Assembly: GCA_902773475.1 (NCBI GenBank)
Contig: CACYEO010000004.1
Coordinates: 1 to 6,516 of the forward strand
Direction: 5' to 3'
Source: an uncultured bacterium
GTDB taxonomy: Bacteria > Verrucomicrobiota > Kiritimatiellia > RFP12 > UBA1067
Length of the DNA: 6,516 nt
The notes under the pieces were generated by a model. That model worked only from the letters and a program-made list of their open reading frames with translations. It had not been told where the DNA came from and searched no databases. Below are positions 1 to 5,708 of this stretch, piece by piece. Position numbers and translations under genes: made by a program. How positions within the stretch are numbered: position 1 is the first letter of the stretch; each line of letters starts with the position of its first letter.

Positions 1-1
1 G

Positions 2-1018
2 AAGTTCTCGACATGGGAGTGCAACGAAACTCCATGGCCGCGCATCAAGTACCGCGACGCCATGATGACTTACGGCTCGGACAAGCCCGACCTCCGCAAT
101 CCCCTCAAGTGGATAAACATGTCGGACTTCTTTGCAAAGGCCGATTTCAAGGCGTTCGCCGCCTGCGTCGCGAACGGCGGGCTGGTCAAGGGTCTTCTCG
201 TCAAGGGCATCGTAGGCGTCGAAACCAGAACGTGGTTCGACAAGCGCGAGGCGTTCGTCAAGGAGAACGGCGGCAAGGGTCTCGGATACATCTCCTGGAC
301 GAAGGAAGGCGAACTCAAGGGGCCGATAGCCAAATTCCTTTCCGCCGGACAGCTTGAAGAAATGAAGAAGATCGCCGGCATGGAGCCGGGCGACGCGCTG
401 TTCTTCATGGCCGCCGACGTCGACGAGTGCCACAGGCTTTCCGGGCTTGTCAGGACCGACATCGCCGACCACATGACGAACGACGTGCGCGAGAAGGACT
501 GCTACAGGTTCTGCTGGATCGTCGACTTCCCGTTCTTCGAAAAGGATCCCGAGACGGGCTAGATCATATTCTCCCACAACCCCTTCTCGATGCCGCAGGG
601 CGGACTCGAGGCGCTGGAGACGAAGAATCCTCTCGAAATCGAAGCGTACCAGTACGATGTCGTCTGCAACGGCATCGAGCTTTCCTCCGGCGCGATCCGC
701 AACCACCAGGTCGAGGTAATGTACAAGGCTTTCGAGATCGCGGGCTACACGAAGGACGACGTAGTGAAGAAATTCGGCGCGCTCCACCGCGCGTTCCAGT
801 TCGGCGCCCCGCCGCACGGCGGCATCGCCCCCGGCGTGGACCGCATGGTAATGCTTCTGGCCGACACGCCGAACATCCGCGAAGTGATCGCCTTCCCGAT
901 GAACCAGAAGGCGCAGGATCTTCTGATGGGCGCGCCGAACTTCGTGACCGAACAGCAGTTGCGCGAACTCCACATCAAGATACGCGGAACAAACGAAGAG
1001 CCGAAACCGGCGCAATGA
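2..1018 (+). CDS. aspS: Aspartyl-tRNA synthetase, 5'-truncated by the window edge and interrupted by an in-frame TAG
   Basis: Class II aminoacyl-tRNA synthetase that charges tRNA-Asp (tRNA-Asx if non-discriminating) with aspartate in the cytoplasm. The frame is open from base 2 and starts inside the catalytic core (PRIKYRDAMMTYGSDKPD, residues 13-30 of this fragment). A GAD-type insertion follows, roughly residues 45-115. After the interruption come SHNPFSMPQGG (about 190-200), NGIELSSGAIRNH (about 223-235) and class II motif 3 GIAPGVDR, with the ATP-binding Arg at about residue 281. Bacterial AspRS is usually near 590 residues, so about 250 N-terminal residues lie outside the window. Codon 187 is TAG where the family reads straight through (ETG-stop-IIFSHNPF). 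The next ATG (590) has no visible ribosome-binding site, so a separate second protein is unlikely. Conservation on both sides of the stop is intact and no frameshift is seen. The gene ends with TGA, overlapping the next ATG. Identity is very secure; functional status is not. Confidence 0.95.
560..562 (+). other. In-frame amber (TAG) codon inside aspS
   Basis: The codons read GAG ACG GGC TAG ATC ATA TTC. The protein sense before it (VDFPFFEKDPETG) and after it (IIFSHNPFSMPQGG) is continuous AspRS in the same frame, so this is a point nonsense and not an indel. GAG to TAG or another single-base change would explain it. Candidate explanations are a sequencing or assembly error, a recent nonsense mutation, or amber suppression. 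TAG appears as an apparent normal stop for two small genes near the right end, which argues against genome-wide recoding. Confidence 0.9.
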
Positions 1019-1752
1019 CGGATTGCGCCGGAAGTCGAGCCGCTCGCGGCATGGGATTTTCCCATGCCGCCGCCGCATGCGCGCTTGTCGCGCTTTGCGC
1101 GGCTCCCGGCTACGGCGACGCGCTGTTCTCCGCGAAAACGCCTGCCGTGCCTTCGCCCGGCGCGTTCGCGCTGTCGATTGCCGCGTCGGTCGCGCCGCTG
1201 CTTGCGATCGCGGGCGCCGCCGTTCTGTCGCAGCGCGGCCCGCGCGCTGTTCTCGCGGAATGGTTTCCGCGCGGTGCGGTTGCCGGGTCGCTGCGGAAGG
1301 CCGCGTTGTGGCTTGCGGCGGCCGTGCCGCTTGTCGCGCTCGTCACGGTCGCGTTCCGCGCCGCCGCGGAATGTTTCGCCGGACGCCCCCTGCCGGTCCA
1401 GACTCCCGCGCACTTGATAGCGGATCCCGGAACGCCCGCCTGGCTGGCCGTGTCGCTTGCCGCGTGCGCGCTTGCCGAGGCGCCGGTTCTCGAAGAAATC
1501 GTCTTCAGGGGCGTGATATGGCGCGGTTTCCGCTCAAGCGGTTCGCCCGCATTCGCGGCGTTCATGTCGTCGTTCGCGTTCGCCGCCGCGCACAGGAATT
1601 TCGCCGCGATGCCGGGGCTGTTCGTGTTCGGGCTTGTGCAGGCGCGCCTGTGCGGCGCCTCGGGATCGCTTTGGCCGTGCGTCGCGTTCCACTGCTTTTT
1701 CAACGCCGTCTCCCTGCTGCCCATATTTCTGACGCGTTTCGCATCCGCATGA
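1015..1752 (+). CDS. CPBP-family (CAAX protease/Abi-type) intramembrane glutamic metalloprotease
   Basis: Predicted multi-pass membrane protein of 245 residues carrying the three hallmark motifs of the Rce1-like CPBP family: EEIVFR (residues 160-165, EExxxR), FAAAH (189-193, FxxxH) and HCFFN (226-230, HxxxN). In the family these Glu, His and Asn residues form the active site within the membrane. About seven hydrophobic stretches are visible, near 14-34, 48-71, 96-113, 142-158, 178-193, 197-212 and 219-238. Known members process prenylated proteins, bacteriocins or peptides; the substrate here cannot be inferred. The chosen ATG (1015) overlaps the aspS TGA as ATGA and would allow translational coupling. 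An in-frame ATG at 1051 is the alternative but lies within a strong hairpin. Neither start has a well-placed Shine-Dalgarno. Family assignment is secure; start and role are not. Confidence 0.87.
   Translation: MTDCAGSRAARGMGFSHAAAACALVALCAAPGYGDALFSAKTPAVPSPGAFALSIAASVAPLLAIAGAAVLSQRGPRAVLAEWFPRGAVAGSLRKAALWLAAAVPLVALVTVAFRAAAECFAGRPLPVQTPAHLIADPGTPAWLAVSLAACALAEAPVLEEIVFRGVIWRGFRSSGSPAFAAFMSSFAFAAAHRNFAAMPGLFVFGLVQARLCGASGSLWPCVAFHCFFNAVSLLPIFLTRFASA
1046..1070. repeat. Perfect 11-bp-stem hairpin just after the aspS stop
   Basis: GCGGCATGGGA (1046-1056) is followed by a TTT loop and its exact reverse complement TCCCATGCCGC (1060-1070). It begins 28 bases after the aspS stop and lies inside the first codons of the CPBP gene, covering the alternative ATG at 1051. 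No U-tract follows, so it is not a canonical intrinsic terminator. It could be a U-less terminator or processing stop for aspS, or a structure that limits translation of the downstream gene. The inverted repeat is certain; the function is inferred. Confidence 0.7.
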
Positions 1753-1754
1753 AA

Positions 1755-1774
1755 CGGCGCGCGTCCGCGCGCCG
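1755..1774. terminator. GC palindrome between convergent genes, possible bidirectional terminator
   Basis: CGGCGCGC (1755-1762) and GCGCGCCG (1767-1774) pair perfectly around a GTCC loop. The palindrome occupies most of the 27-base gap between the stop of the CPBP gene and the stop of the leftward yraN-type gene. The convergent position suits a shared terminator, but no T-run follows on either strand, so termination is an inference. Confidence 0.45.
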
Positions 1775-1779
1775 GCCTG

Positions 1780-2289
1780 TCATCTGAAGCGCCAGCGCGG
1801 AGGGAACAGCGGTACGTCGGGGTAGAAGCGCACTTCCGGCGGAGCGCCGCTTTCGCGGCTTCCGAAAACCTCCACCACGGCGAATCTGTACCCGCCGCGA
1901 TATCCGGTGCGCCGCAGCCATGCGAGACATGCCTTGCGCAGATTCGATTTTTTCGCGCGGTTTATCCCCGGCATCGCCGATTCGTATTCGGAATGGCGCT
2001 TGTGCGTTTTCACTTCCACAAACACCGTCGATCCGGCGCCGTCGCGCGCTATAATGTCTATTTCAAGCCGTTTGTCGCGCAGCGAAGGCCTTACCCGCCG
2101 CCCCGTCACGGAGTACCCGCGCTTTTCGAGTTCGCGCGCCGCCACCTCTTCGCCCCAAAGTCCCTGCTCCACGGATTCGTTGCGGATCCGCGGCTGTCGG
2201 GCGAACATCTGCCGCACCGCGCCGGCGACGGCCCGGGCCGCCCTTTTCAGCGCGCCGCGCGCTTCCGGCGCGTCATCCGGCTTTTTCAT
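1780..2289 (-). CDS. YraN/UPF0102 family protein, restriction-endonuclease-like fold
   Basis: 169-residue soluble protein matching the UPF0102 (YraN) family. Visible hallmarks are GLWGEEVAARELEKRGY (residues 43-59), LEIDIIARD (75-83) and VFVEVKTHKR (89-98). The D78 and E92-x-K94 arrangement is the PD-(D/E)XK nuclease-like core. The biochemical role of the family is not well established, although a DNA-processing nuclease role is commonly supposed. A basic N-terminal extension of about 40 residues (several Arg/Lys/Ala runs) precedes the family domain, which usually starts near the protein N-terminus at about 120 residues, so this member is longer than usual. The ATG overlaps the 3' end of aroKB by 17 bases and is preceded by GGAGGA. 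It is the last gene of the leftward cluster. Confidence 0.85.
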   Translation of the reverse strand: MKKPDDAPEARGALKRAARAVAGAVRQMFARQPRIRNESVEQGLWGEEVAARELEKRGYSVTGRRVRPSLRDKRLEIDIIARDGAGSTVFVEVKTHKRHSEYESAMPGINRAKKSNLRKACLAWLRRTGYRGGYRFAVVEVFGSRESGAPPEVRFYPDVPLFPPRWRFR

Positions 2290-3880
2290 CGAAGCCGAGA
2301 TCCTCCAGCACTCCGCCGACTATGGATACTTCGCCTATGTCGAGCGGCAGCGCGAAGCGGACGGTTCCGCCTTTTTTCTTCTTGTCGTGGCGCATCACGG
2401 GAACGCAGTCCGCGAGAGTGCGCCCCTCCGGCAGAGCCGTGGGCAGGCCGAGCGAACCGAGTATGCGCGCGATTATCTCGGAAATCCCCTTCCGCGAGGA
2501 AAGTCCCAGCCTTTCCGCCATCGCGGCTTCTTCCACCATGCCTATGGACACGGCCTCGCCGTGTTCCACGGCAAAGTCCGACAGTATCTCCACGGCATGG
2601 CCCACGGTGTGCCCCAGGTTGAGTTTCGCGCGCACGCCTTTTTCGAACGGATCCAGGGATACGAGTCGCACCTTCACGGCGGCCGCGCGCGCGACGAACG
2701 CCGAAAGCGCGTCCATGTCCGCGAGCGAATCGAATGTCGCTTCCGGCGGCAGGTCGCGCAGTCCGCGGAACAGCGGCAGCCGCGAAACAAGATCCGGGTC
2801 GCCTATGACCGCGTGTTTCACCGCTTCGGCGAGACCGCAGCGGAACTCGCGCACGGGAAGGGACAGGAGCGTTTCGACGTCGGACAGCACAAGCGACGGC
2901 GCGTGGAAGGCGCCTATCATGTTTTTCGCTTCGGGAAGGTCGATCCCCGTCTTTCCGCCGATCGAGGCGTCCACCATCGAAAGCAGCGTCGTGGGCACAT
3001 TCGCCCAGCGCACGCCGCGCAGCCATGTGGAGGCGGCGAACCCGGTCAGGTCGCCGGCCACGCCGCCGCCGACCGCAACGAGCGTGTCGTCGCGGCCGAT
3101 GCCGTCGAGGAGGCACCTCCGCCAGATCGTTTGCGCCGATTCGATGGTTTTCGATTTCTCGCCCGCCTCTACCGTCACCGAAGAAGTTTCGAAGCCCGAA
3201 GCGCGCAGGATTTTCACCACCGTCTCGCCGTAGAGCGGATACGTGTTGGCGTCCGCCACCACTACGGCGCGCTTTCCGGCGCCGAGCGCCGCGAGGCGTT
3301 CCCCGAGCGTGTCGAGGATGCCGGCGCCGACTTCGATTTCGGACGGGACGTCGCCGGAAGGAAGCCTGAACGACCCGAAAAGCGTCTCGGCCCGTTCGGC
3401 CATTTCGTCGAGCGAAAGTCCGGCCACGTCGAGCCTGCGCGTGAACGACGCATAGTGCGGCGCGCGTTTCTCCATGAGCCGTTCGAGCGGGGCGTCCGTC
3501 GATTCAATGCCGTTTGCGAGCAGCGGGCGCGTTCCCGGCGTCATGTTTATGTGCGACCGCAGTATGTCGAGCGGACAGTCCAGGCACACTACGGTTCCGG
3601 CGGCTTTCGCCGTTTCGGCCGCCTCCTCCTGGAGAAGCGTCCCGCCGCCGAGCGCGATTACGGCGCGCGGCCCGGCGCAGACCTCTTTCAGCGCCGCAAG
3701 CTCGCGGCGGCGAAACCCTTCTTCGCCTTCTTCGGCGAATATCTCGCGCACGGATTTCCCCGCCGCGTTCTGCACTGTTTTGTCGAGGTCCTTGAAGGGA
3801 AGGCCCATCCTGTCGGCAAGCACTTTGCCGAGTGTCGTCTTTCCCACTCCGGGCGGTCCGTAGAGGAACAACTGTCTCAT
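2273..3880 (-). CDS. aroKB: Bifunctional shikimate kinase / 3-dehydroquinate synthase
   Basis: 535-residue fusion of two shikimate-pathway enzymes. Residues 1 to about 170 are shikimate kinase (ATP-dependent phosphorylation of shikimate): Walker A GPPGVGKT (8-15), DLD (31-33) in the shikimate site, FRRRE (56-60), GGGT (78-81) and the lid TRPLL (117-121). Residues about 180-535 are 3-dehydroquinate synthase (DAHP to 3-dehydroquinate, NAD- and metal-dependent): EAGEKSK (238-244), GGGVAGD (271-277), VPTTLLSMVDASIGGKTG (295-312) and MRHDKKKKGGTVRFALP (496-512). Presumed metal ligands, by analogy with E. coli AroB, are E352, H424 and H440. Both domains look complete with no lost key residues. The two activities catalyse non-consecutive steps. 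The start has AAGGAG seven bases upstream. Spacing to rlmI is 36 bases, and its end overlaps the next gene. Kinase-first AroKB fusions are known in other bacteria. Confidence 0.96.
   Translation of the reverse strand: MRQLFLYGPPGVGKTTLGKVLADRMGLPFKDLDKTVQNAAGKSVREIFAEEGEEGFRRRELAALKEVCAGPRAVIALGGGTLLQEEAAETAKAAGTVVCLDCPLDILRSHINMTPGTRPLLANGIESTDAPLERLMEKRAPHYASFTRRLDVAGLSLDEMAERAETLFGSFRLPSGDVPSEIEVGAGILDTLGERLAALGAGKRAVVVADANTYPLYGETVVKILRASGFETSSVTVEAGEKSKTIESAQTIWRRCLLDGIGRDDTLVAVGGGVAGDLTGFAASTWLRGVRWANVPTTLLSMVDASIGGKTGIDLPEAKNMIGAFHAPSLVLSDVETLLSLPVREFRCGLAEAVKHAVIGDPDLVSRLPLFRGLRDLPPEATFDSLADMDALSAFVARAAAVKVRLVSLDPFEKGVRAKLNLGHTVGHAVEILSDFAVEHGEAVSIGMVEEAAMAERLGLSSRKGISEIIARILGSLGLPTALPEGRTLADCVPVMRHDKKKKGGTVRFALPLDIGEVSIVGGVLEDLGFDEKAG
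2301..2306 (-). promoter_or_regulatory. Ribosome-binding site of the yraN-type gene, inside aroKB
   Basis: GGAGGA on the minus strand lies 11 bases before the ATG at 2289, within the last codons of aroKB. It supports this start over later ones and indicates translation overlapping the end of aroKB. Confidence 0.6.
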
Positions 3881-3887
3881 CGCGCAA

Positions 3888-3893
3888 CTCCTT
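3888..3893 (-). promoter_or_regulatory. Ribosome-binding site of aroKB
   Basis: AAGGAG on the minus strand ends seven bases before the ATG at 3880, in the short gap after rlmI. It confirms the chosen start, which also coincides with the first strand of the kinase fold (MRQLFLYGPPG). Confidence 0.7.
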
Positions 3894-3916
3894 TTCCAGT
3901 ACTGCGCCCCGGCGCT

Positions 3917-5107
3917 TTACACGGCGCGGAGCACGAGTCCTTTCAGATACCTCCCTTGCGGGAAGGAAAGCGAAACCGGATGGTCGGAAGGTGCCGACGT
4001 GCGCTCCAGTATCTGGAAATCCCGCCTTGCGTCCGCCGCAGCCTCCGACACGACCTTGCAGAACAATTCTTCGTCCATTGCGCCGGAACACGAAAACGTT
4101 GCGAGAATCCCGTCCGGACGCAGAAGTTTCATGGCCAGGAGGTTTATGTCCTTGTACCCGCGCGCCGCTTTCATGACGGCGCCCTTCGAATCGGCGAACT
4201 TTGGCGGGTCGAGCACGATCAGATCGAACGACTTGCGCGCGTCGCGGTATTTCCTCAACTGCGAAAAGACGTCGGCGCATTCGTATTCGCTCGCGCAGTA
4301 GCAGCCTTCGGCCAGTTCCGTGTTTTTCCGCGCAAGGTCGAGCGCGCCCTGCGACGAATCGAGATGCACCACCGACGTCGCGCCCGCCGCGCGGCAGGCG
4401 ATGCCGAATCCCCCCGTATATGAAAAACAGTTCAAGACGTCTCTGTTGCAGCCGTAGCGCCCGGTTGCCGCGCGCGCGTCGCGCTGGTCCAGATAGAATC
4501 CGGTCTTGTGGCCTTTGCGGACGTCCACCAGGAACCGCAGTCCGTTTTCCGAAATCTCCACCAGCTCCGGCGGCTCTTCGCCGGTCACCGGCCCGGTCGA
4601 CGGCTGAAGGTTCTCCCTTGCGCGCACTTCCACGTCCGAGCGCTCCCAGACCCCCTTTGCGCCAGGCGTGTACTTCATCAAGGTTTCCGCAATCGTCTTT
4701 TTGAAGGCGTCCGCCCCTGCGCAGGACAGCTGTATGACTATCCATCCGGCGTAGCAGTCGGCGACGACTCCCGGAAGGCCGTCGGATTCGGCATTCACGA
4801 GCCGCACCGCGTCCGTCGCGCCGTGCGCGAAATATTCGGCGCGCCGCCCTATCGCCGCCGCCGTGCGGTCCGCGACAAACGCATCGTCCGGCGTTGCGTC
4901 CGGATCGAACGACAGAACGCGCACCGCTATGCGCGACTGCGGCGAATAGAATCCGGAACCGAAGACCGTCCCGTCCCGGTTCGCGATGCGCACGATTTCC
5001 CCGGCGGCGGGCGCGCCGCTGCAGGATTCCACCGATTCGGCGAAAATCCAGGGATGCCTGCGGACGAGAGTGAACTCGCGCCCGCGCTTCAATACGACTG
5101 TTTCCAT
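3917..5107 (-). CDS. rlmI: 23S rRNA (cytosine-5)-methyltransferase, RlmI family
   Basis: 396-residue SAM-dependent RNA methyltransferase; E. coli RlmI makes m5C1962 in 23S rRNA. An N-terminal PUA-like RNA-binding domain (residues 1 to about 75, with GRE and HPWIF) is followed by a central region (about 85-190) and a Rossmann-type methyltransferase domain. Diagnostic motifs are GFYLDQRDAR (203-212), SAM-binding NCFSYTGGF (226-234), DPPKF (300-304) and TFSCSG (337-342), where C340 is the expected catalytic cysteine. Length matches the family. The start agrees with the usual N-terminus; an AAGGA lies only three bases upstream of the ATG, shorter than normal spacing. It is first in the cluster with aroKB and the yraN-type gene. 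The exact target nucleotide is inferred from the family. Confidence 0.93.
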   Translation of the reverse strand: METVVLKRGREFTLVRRHPWIFAESVESCSGAPAAGEIVRIANRDGTVFGSGFYSPQSRIAVRVLSFDPDATPDDAFVADRTAAAIGRRAEYFAHGATDAVRLVNAESDGLPGVVADCYAGWIVIQLSCAGADAFKKTIAETLMKYTPGAKGVWERSDVEVRARENLQPSTGPVTGEEPPELVEISENGLRFLVDVRKGHKTGFYLDQRDARAATGRYGCNRDVLNCFSYTGGFGIACRAAGATSVVHLDSSQGALDLARKNTELAEGCYCASEYECADVFSQLRKYRDARKSFDLIVLDPPKFADSKGAVMKAARGYKDINLLAMKLLRPDGILATFSCSGAMDEELFCKVVSEAAADARRDFQILERTSAPSDHPVSLSFPQGRYLKGLVLRAV

Positions 5108-5112
5108 GAGTC

Positions 5113-5151
5113 CTTCCGCCGCGAAGCGGCGCGTTGATTCTGCGGCGGAAG
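5113..5151 (-). promoter_or_regulatory. Nested, mutually exclusive inverted repeats in the rlmI leader
   Basis: CTTCCGCCGC (5113-5122) is an exact reverse complement of GCGGCGGAAG (5142-5151), giving a 10-bp stem. The same left arm also forms a tight local hairpin, CGCCGC-GAA-GCGGCG (5117-5131). The arm next to the gene contains the start of the rlmI Shine-Dalgarno (GGAAGGA on the minus strand), so the longer pairing would partly hide it. Only one of the two structures can form at once. The pairing is certain; regulation is speculative and depends on where the transcript begins. Confidence 0.45.
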
Positions 5152-5179
5152 TCTACCACGCGCCCGCTTCTCCGCGCAA
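5150..5179 (-). promoter_or_regulatory. Possible sigma-70-like promoter for the rlmI cluster
   Basis: On the minus strand TTGCGC (5179-5174) and TAGACT (5155-5150) are separated by 18 bases, a plausible -35/-10 pair about 40 bases before the rlmI start. Matches to TTGACA and TATAAT are partial (3/6 and 4/6). If used, transcription would begin near 5143, inside the inverted repeat, so only the small hairpin would be fully transcribed. No better candidate was seen in 5108-5260. Confidence 0.25.
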
Positions 5180-5312
5180 GCGCAAAAAGCGCCTGCGGGA
5201 AAAGTGCAATATGCGGTGGAACACTCCGGGAAGGCGTTCTGTCGAGGTGGAGACAGAGGTGTCGTTTGAATCATTGTCTGGTTGCCATCGTCGTCATATT
5301 GCGGCTCAAAAC

Positions 5313-5340
5313 CTGAAGTCTGAAGTCCGGCGTCCGAAGT
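5313..5340. repeat. Degenerate heptamer tandem repeat in the rhs fragment
   Basis: Four consecutive 7-base units, CTGAAGT, CTGAAGT, CCGGCGT and CCGAAGT, lie between the NNLNQY and EPQYDDDGN coding blocks. The first two are identical and the others differ at one to three positions. They encode the non-conserved linker TSDAGLQTSGF, which suggests a simple-sequence expansion in a tolerant loop. Confidence 0.6.
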
Positions 5341-5470
5341 CGAAATCTCAAAATATTGGTTGAGATTGTTGGCGGTGTAGGTGCGGTTGGTGCCAAGGTC
5401 GAATGATGCAATGCGGTTGCCGATGTCATCGTACTGGTAGGCATATTCGACCGTGGATGCCGGAGATTGC

Positions 5471-5492
5471 GGCGCGATGGGGGCATCGCGCC
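5471..5492. repeat. Perfect 9-bp-stem palindrome within the rhs coding frame
   Basis: GGCGCGATG (5471-5479) and CATCGCGCC (5484-5492) pair exactly around a GGGG loop. The element sits in frame between the RNELISA and YAYQYDDIGNR blocks and is translated as part of GRDAPIAP, a stretch not expected in a YD repeat. It looks like a REP-like or palindromic-element insertion. Structure is certain; mobility is inferred. Confidence 0.6.
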
Positions 5493-5598
5493 CTACCAGT
5501 TTGTCGGCGGAAATCAATTCATTGCGGATGTTGTAGCCGCAAACATCATTACGTGTTTCGGACATCGCGGAGCCGGAGCGGGCAATCCCAATACGGCA

Positions 5599-5641
5599 GA
5601 ACGCCGCGCCGGCGATGTACGGCGCGGCGGCGTTCGCCGCC
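5599..5641. repeat. Cluster of overlapping GC-rich inverted repeats
   Basis: GCCGCGCCG (5603-5611) pairs exactly with CGGCGCGGC (5620-5628) around an 8-base loop. With a 3-base bulge the pairing extends outward to 5599 and 5635. A second, overlapping stem is GGCGGC (5626-5631) with GCCGCC (5636-5641). The cluster lies at the sharp step from GC-rich to AT-richer DNA, between the rhs remnant and the small membrane-protein genes. It could be a REP-like element or a terminator for the genes to its right. Confidence 0.5.
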
Positions 5642-5642
5642 A

Positions 5643-5660
5643 TGTATGCTGTGTATGCTG
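5643..5660. repeat. Two tandem copies of a 9-base unit
   Basis: TGTATGCTG occurs twice back to back directly beside the palindrome cluster. It is exact but short, consistent with slippage. Confidence 0.55.
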
Positions 5661-5708
5661 TTTCCGGCATTTCAAGTCGCGATTGAGGGAACCGTCCGAT
5701 TCGTTCTT

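Larger units (their letters stand above)
5089..5670 (-). pseudogene. Decayed RHS/YD-repeat protein fragment
   Basis: An open frame of 193 codons in which only about residues 38-136 (roughly 5560-5263) look like RHS/YD-repeat protein: CGYNIRNELISA (44-55), YAYQYDDIGNR (76-86), TNRTYTANNLNQY (94-106) and EPQYDDDGNQTMIQT (122-136). In such proteins these YD repeats form a cocoon-like shell around a polymorphic C-terminal toxin or cargo. Normal members have hundreds to thousands of residues; here neither shell nor tip is complete. After residue 136 the frame no longer resembles the family (PPRQNAFPEC onward), becomes low-complexity Arg/Ala-rich and runs over the rlmI start, so this tail is probably not real protein. 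The first 37 residues cover palindromic DNA, with no clear ribosome-binding site. Best read as a displaced remnant of an Rhs gene, not an expressed protein. Confidence 0.7.

Noticed and set aside
590..1018. Independent short protein starting at the ATG after the aspS stop
   Set aside because: The ATG encodes the conserved Met of SHNPFSMPQGG, has no ribosome-binding site upstream, and the product would lack the AspRS core and anticodon-binding parts.
2..1018. Genome-wide reassignment of TAG to an amino acid
   Set aside because: Only one in-frame TAG is seen. The other large genes end in TGA or TAA without internal TAG, and the two small right-hand genes appear to terminate at TAG; one case is not enough.
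745..1413. Minus-strand frame opposite aspS and the CPBP gene
   Set aside because: Basic low-complexity translation, antisense to recognised motifs on the plus strand.
1907..4423. Very long open frame on the plus strand opposite aroKB, rlmI and yraN
   Set aside because: Arg/His-rich, no recognisable domain, and it lies antisense to three confidently identified genes. Long shadows are expected in GC-rich DNA with strong third-position bias.
3504..5159. Long minus-strand frame overlapping rlmI and the kinase half of aroKB
   Set aside because: Arg-rich translation in a different frame from two securely assigned enzymes; no family features.
5089..5262. C-terminal tail of the rhs open frame as real protein
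   Set aside because: Family similarity ends near residue 136. The remainder is Arg/Ala-rich and overlaps the rlmI promoter region and start.
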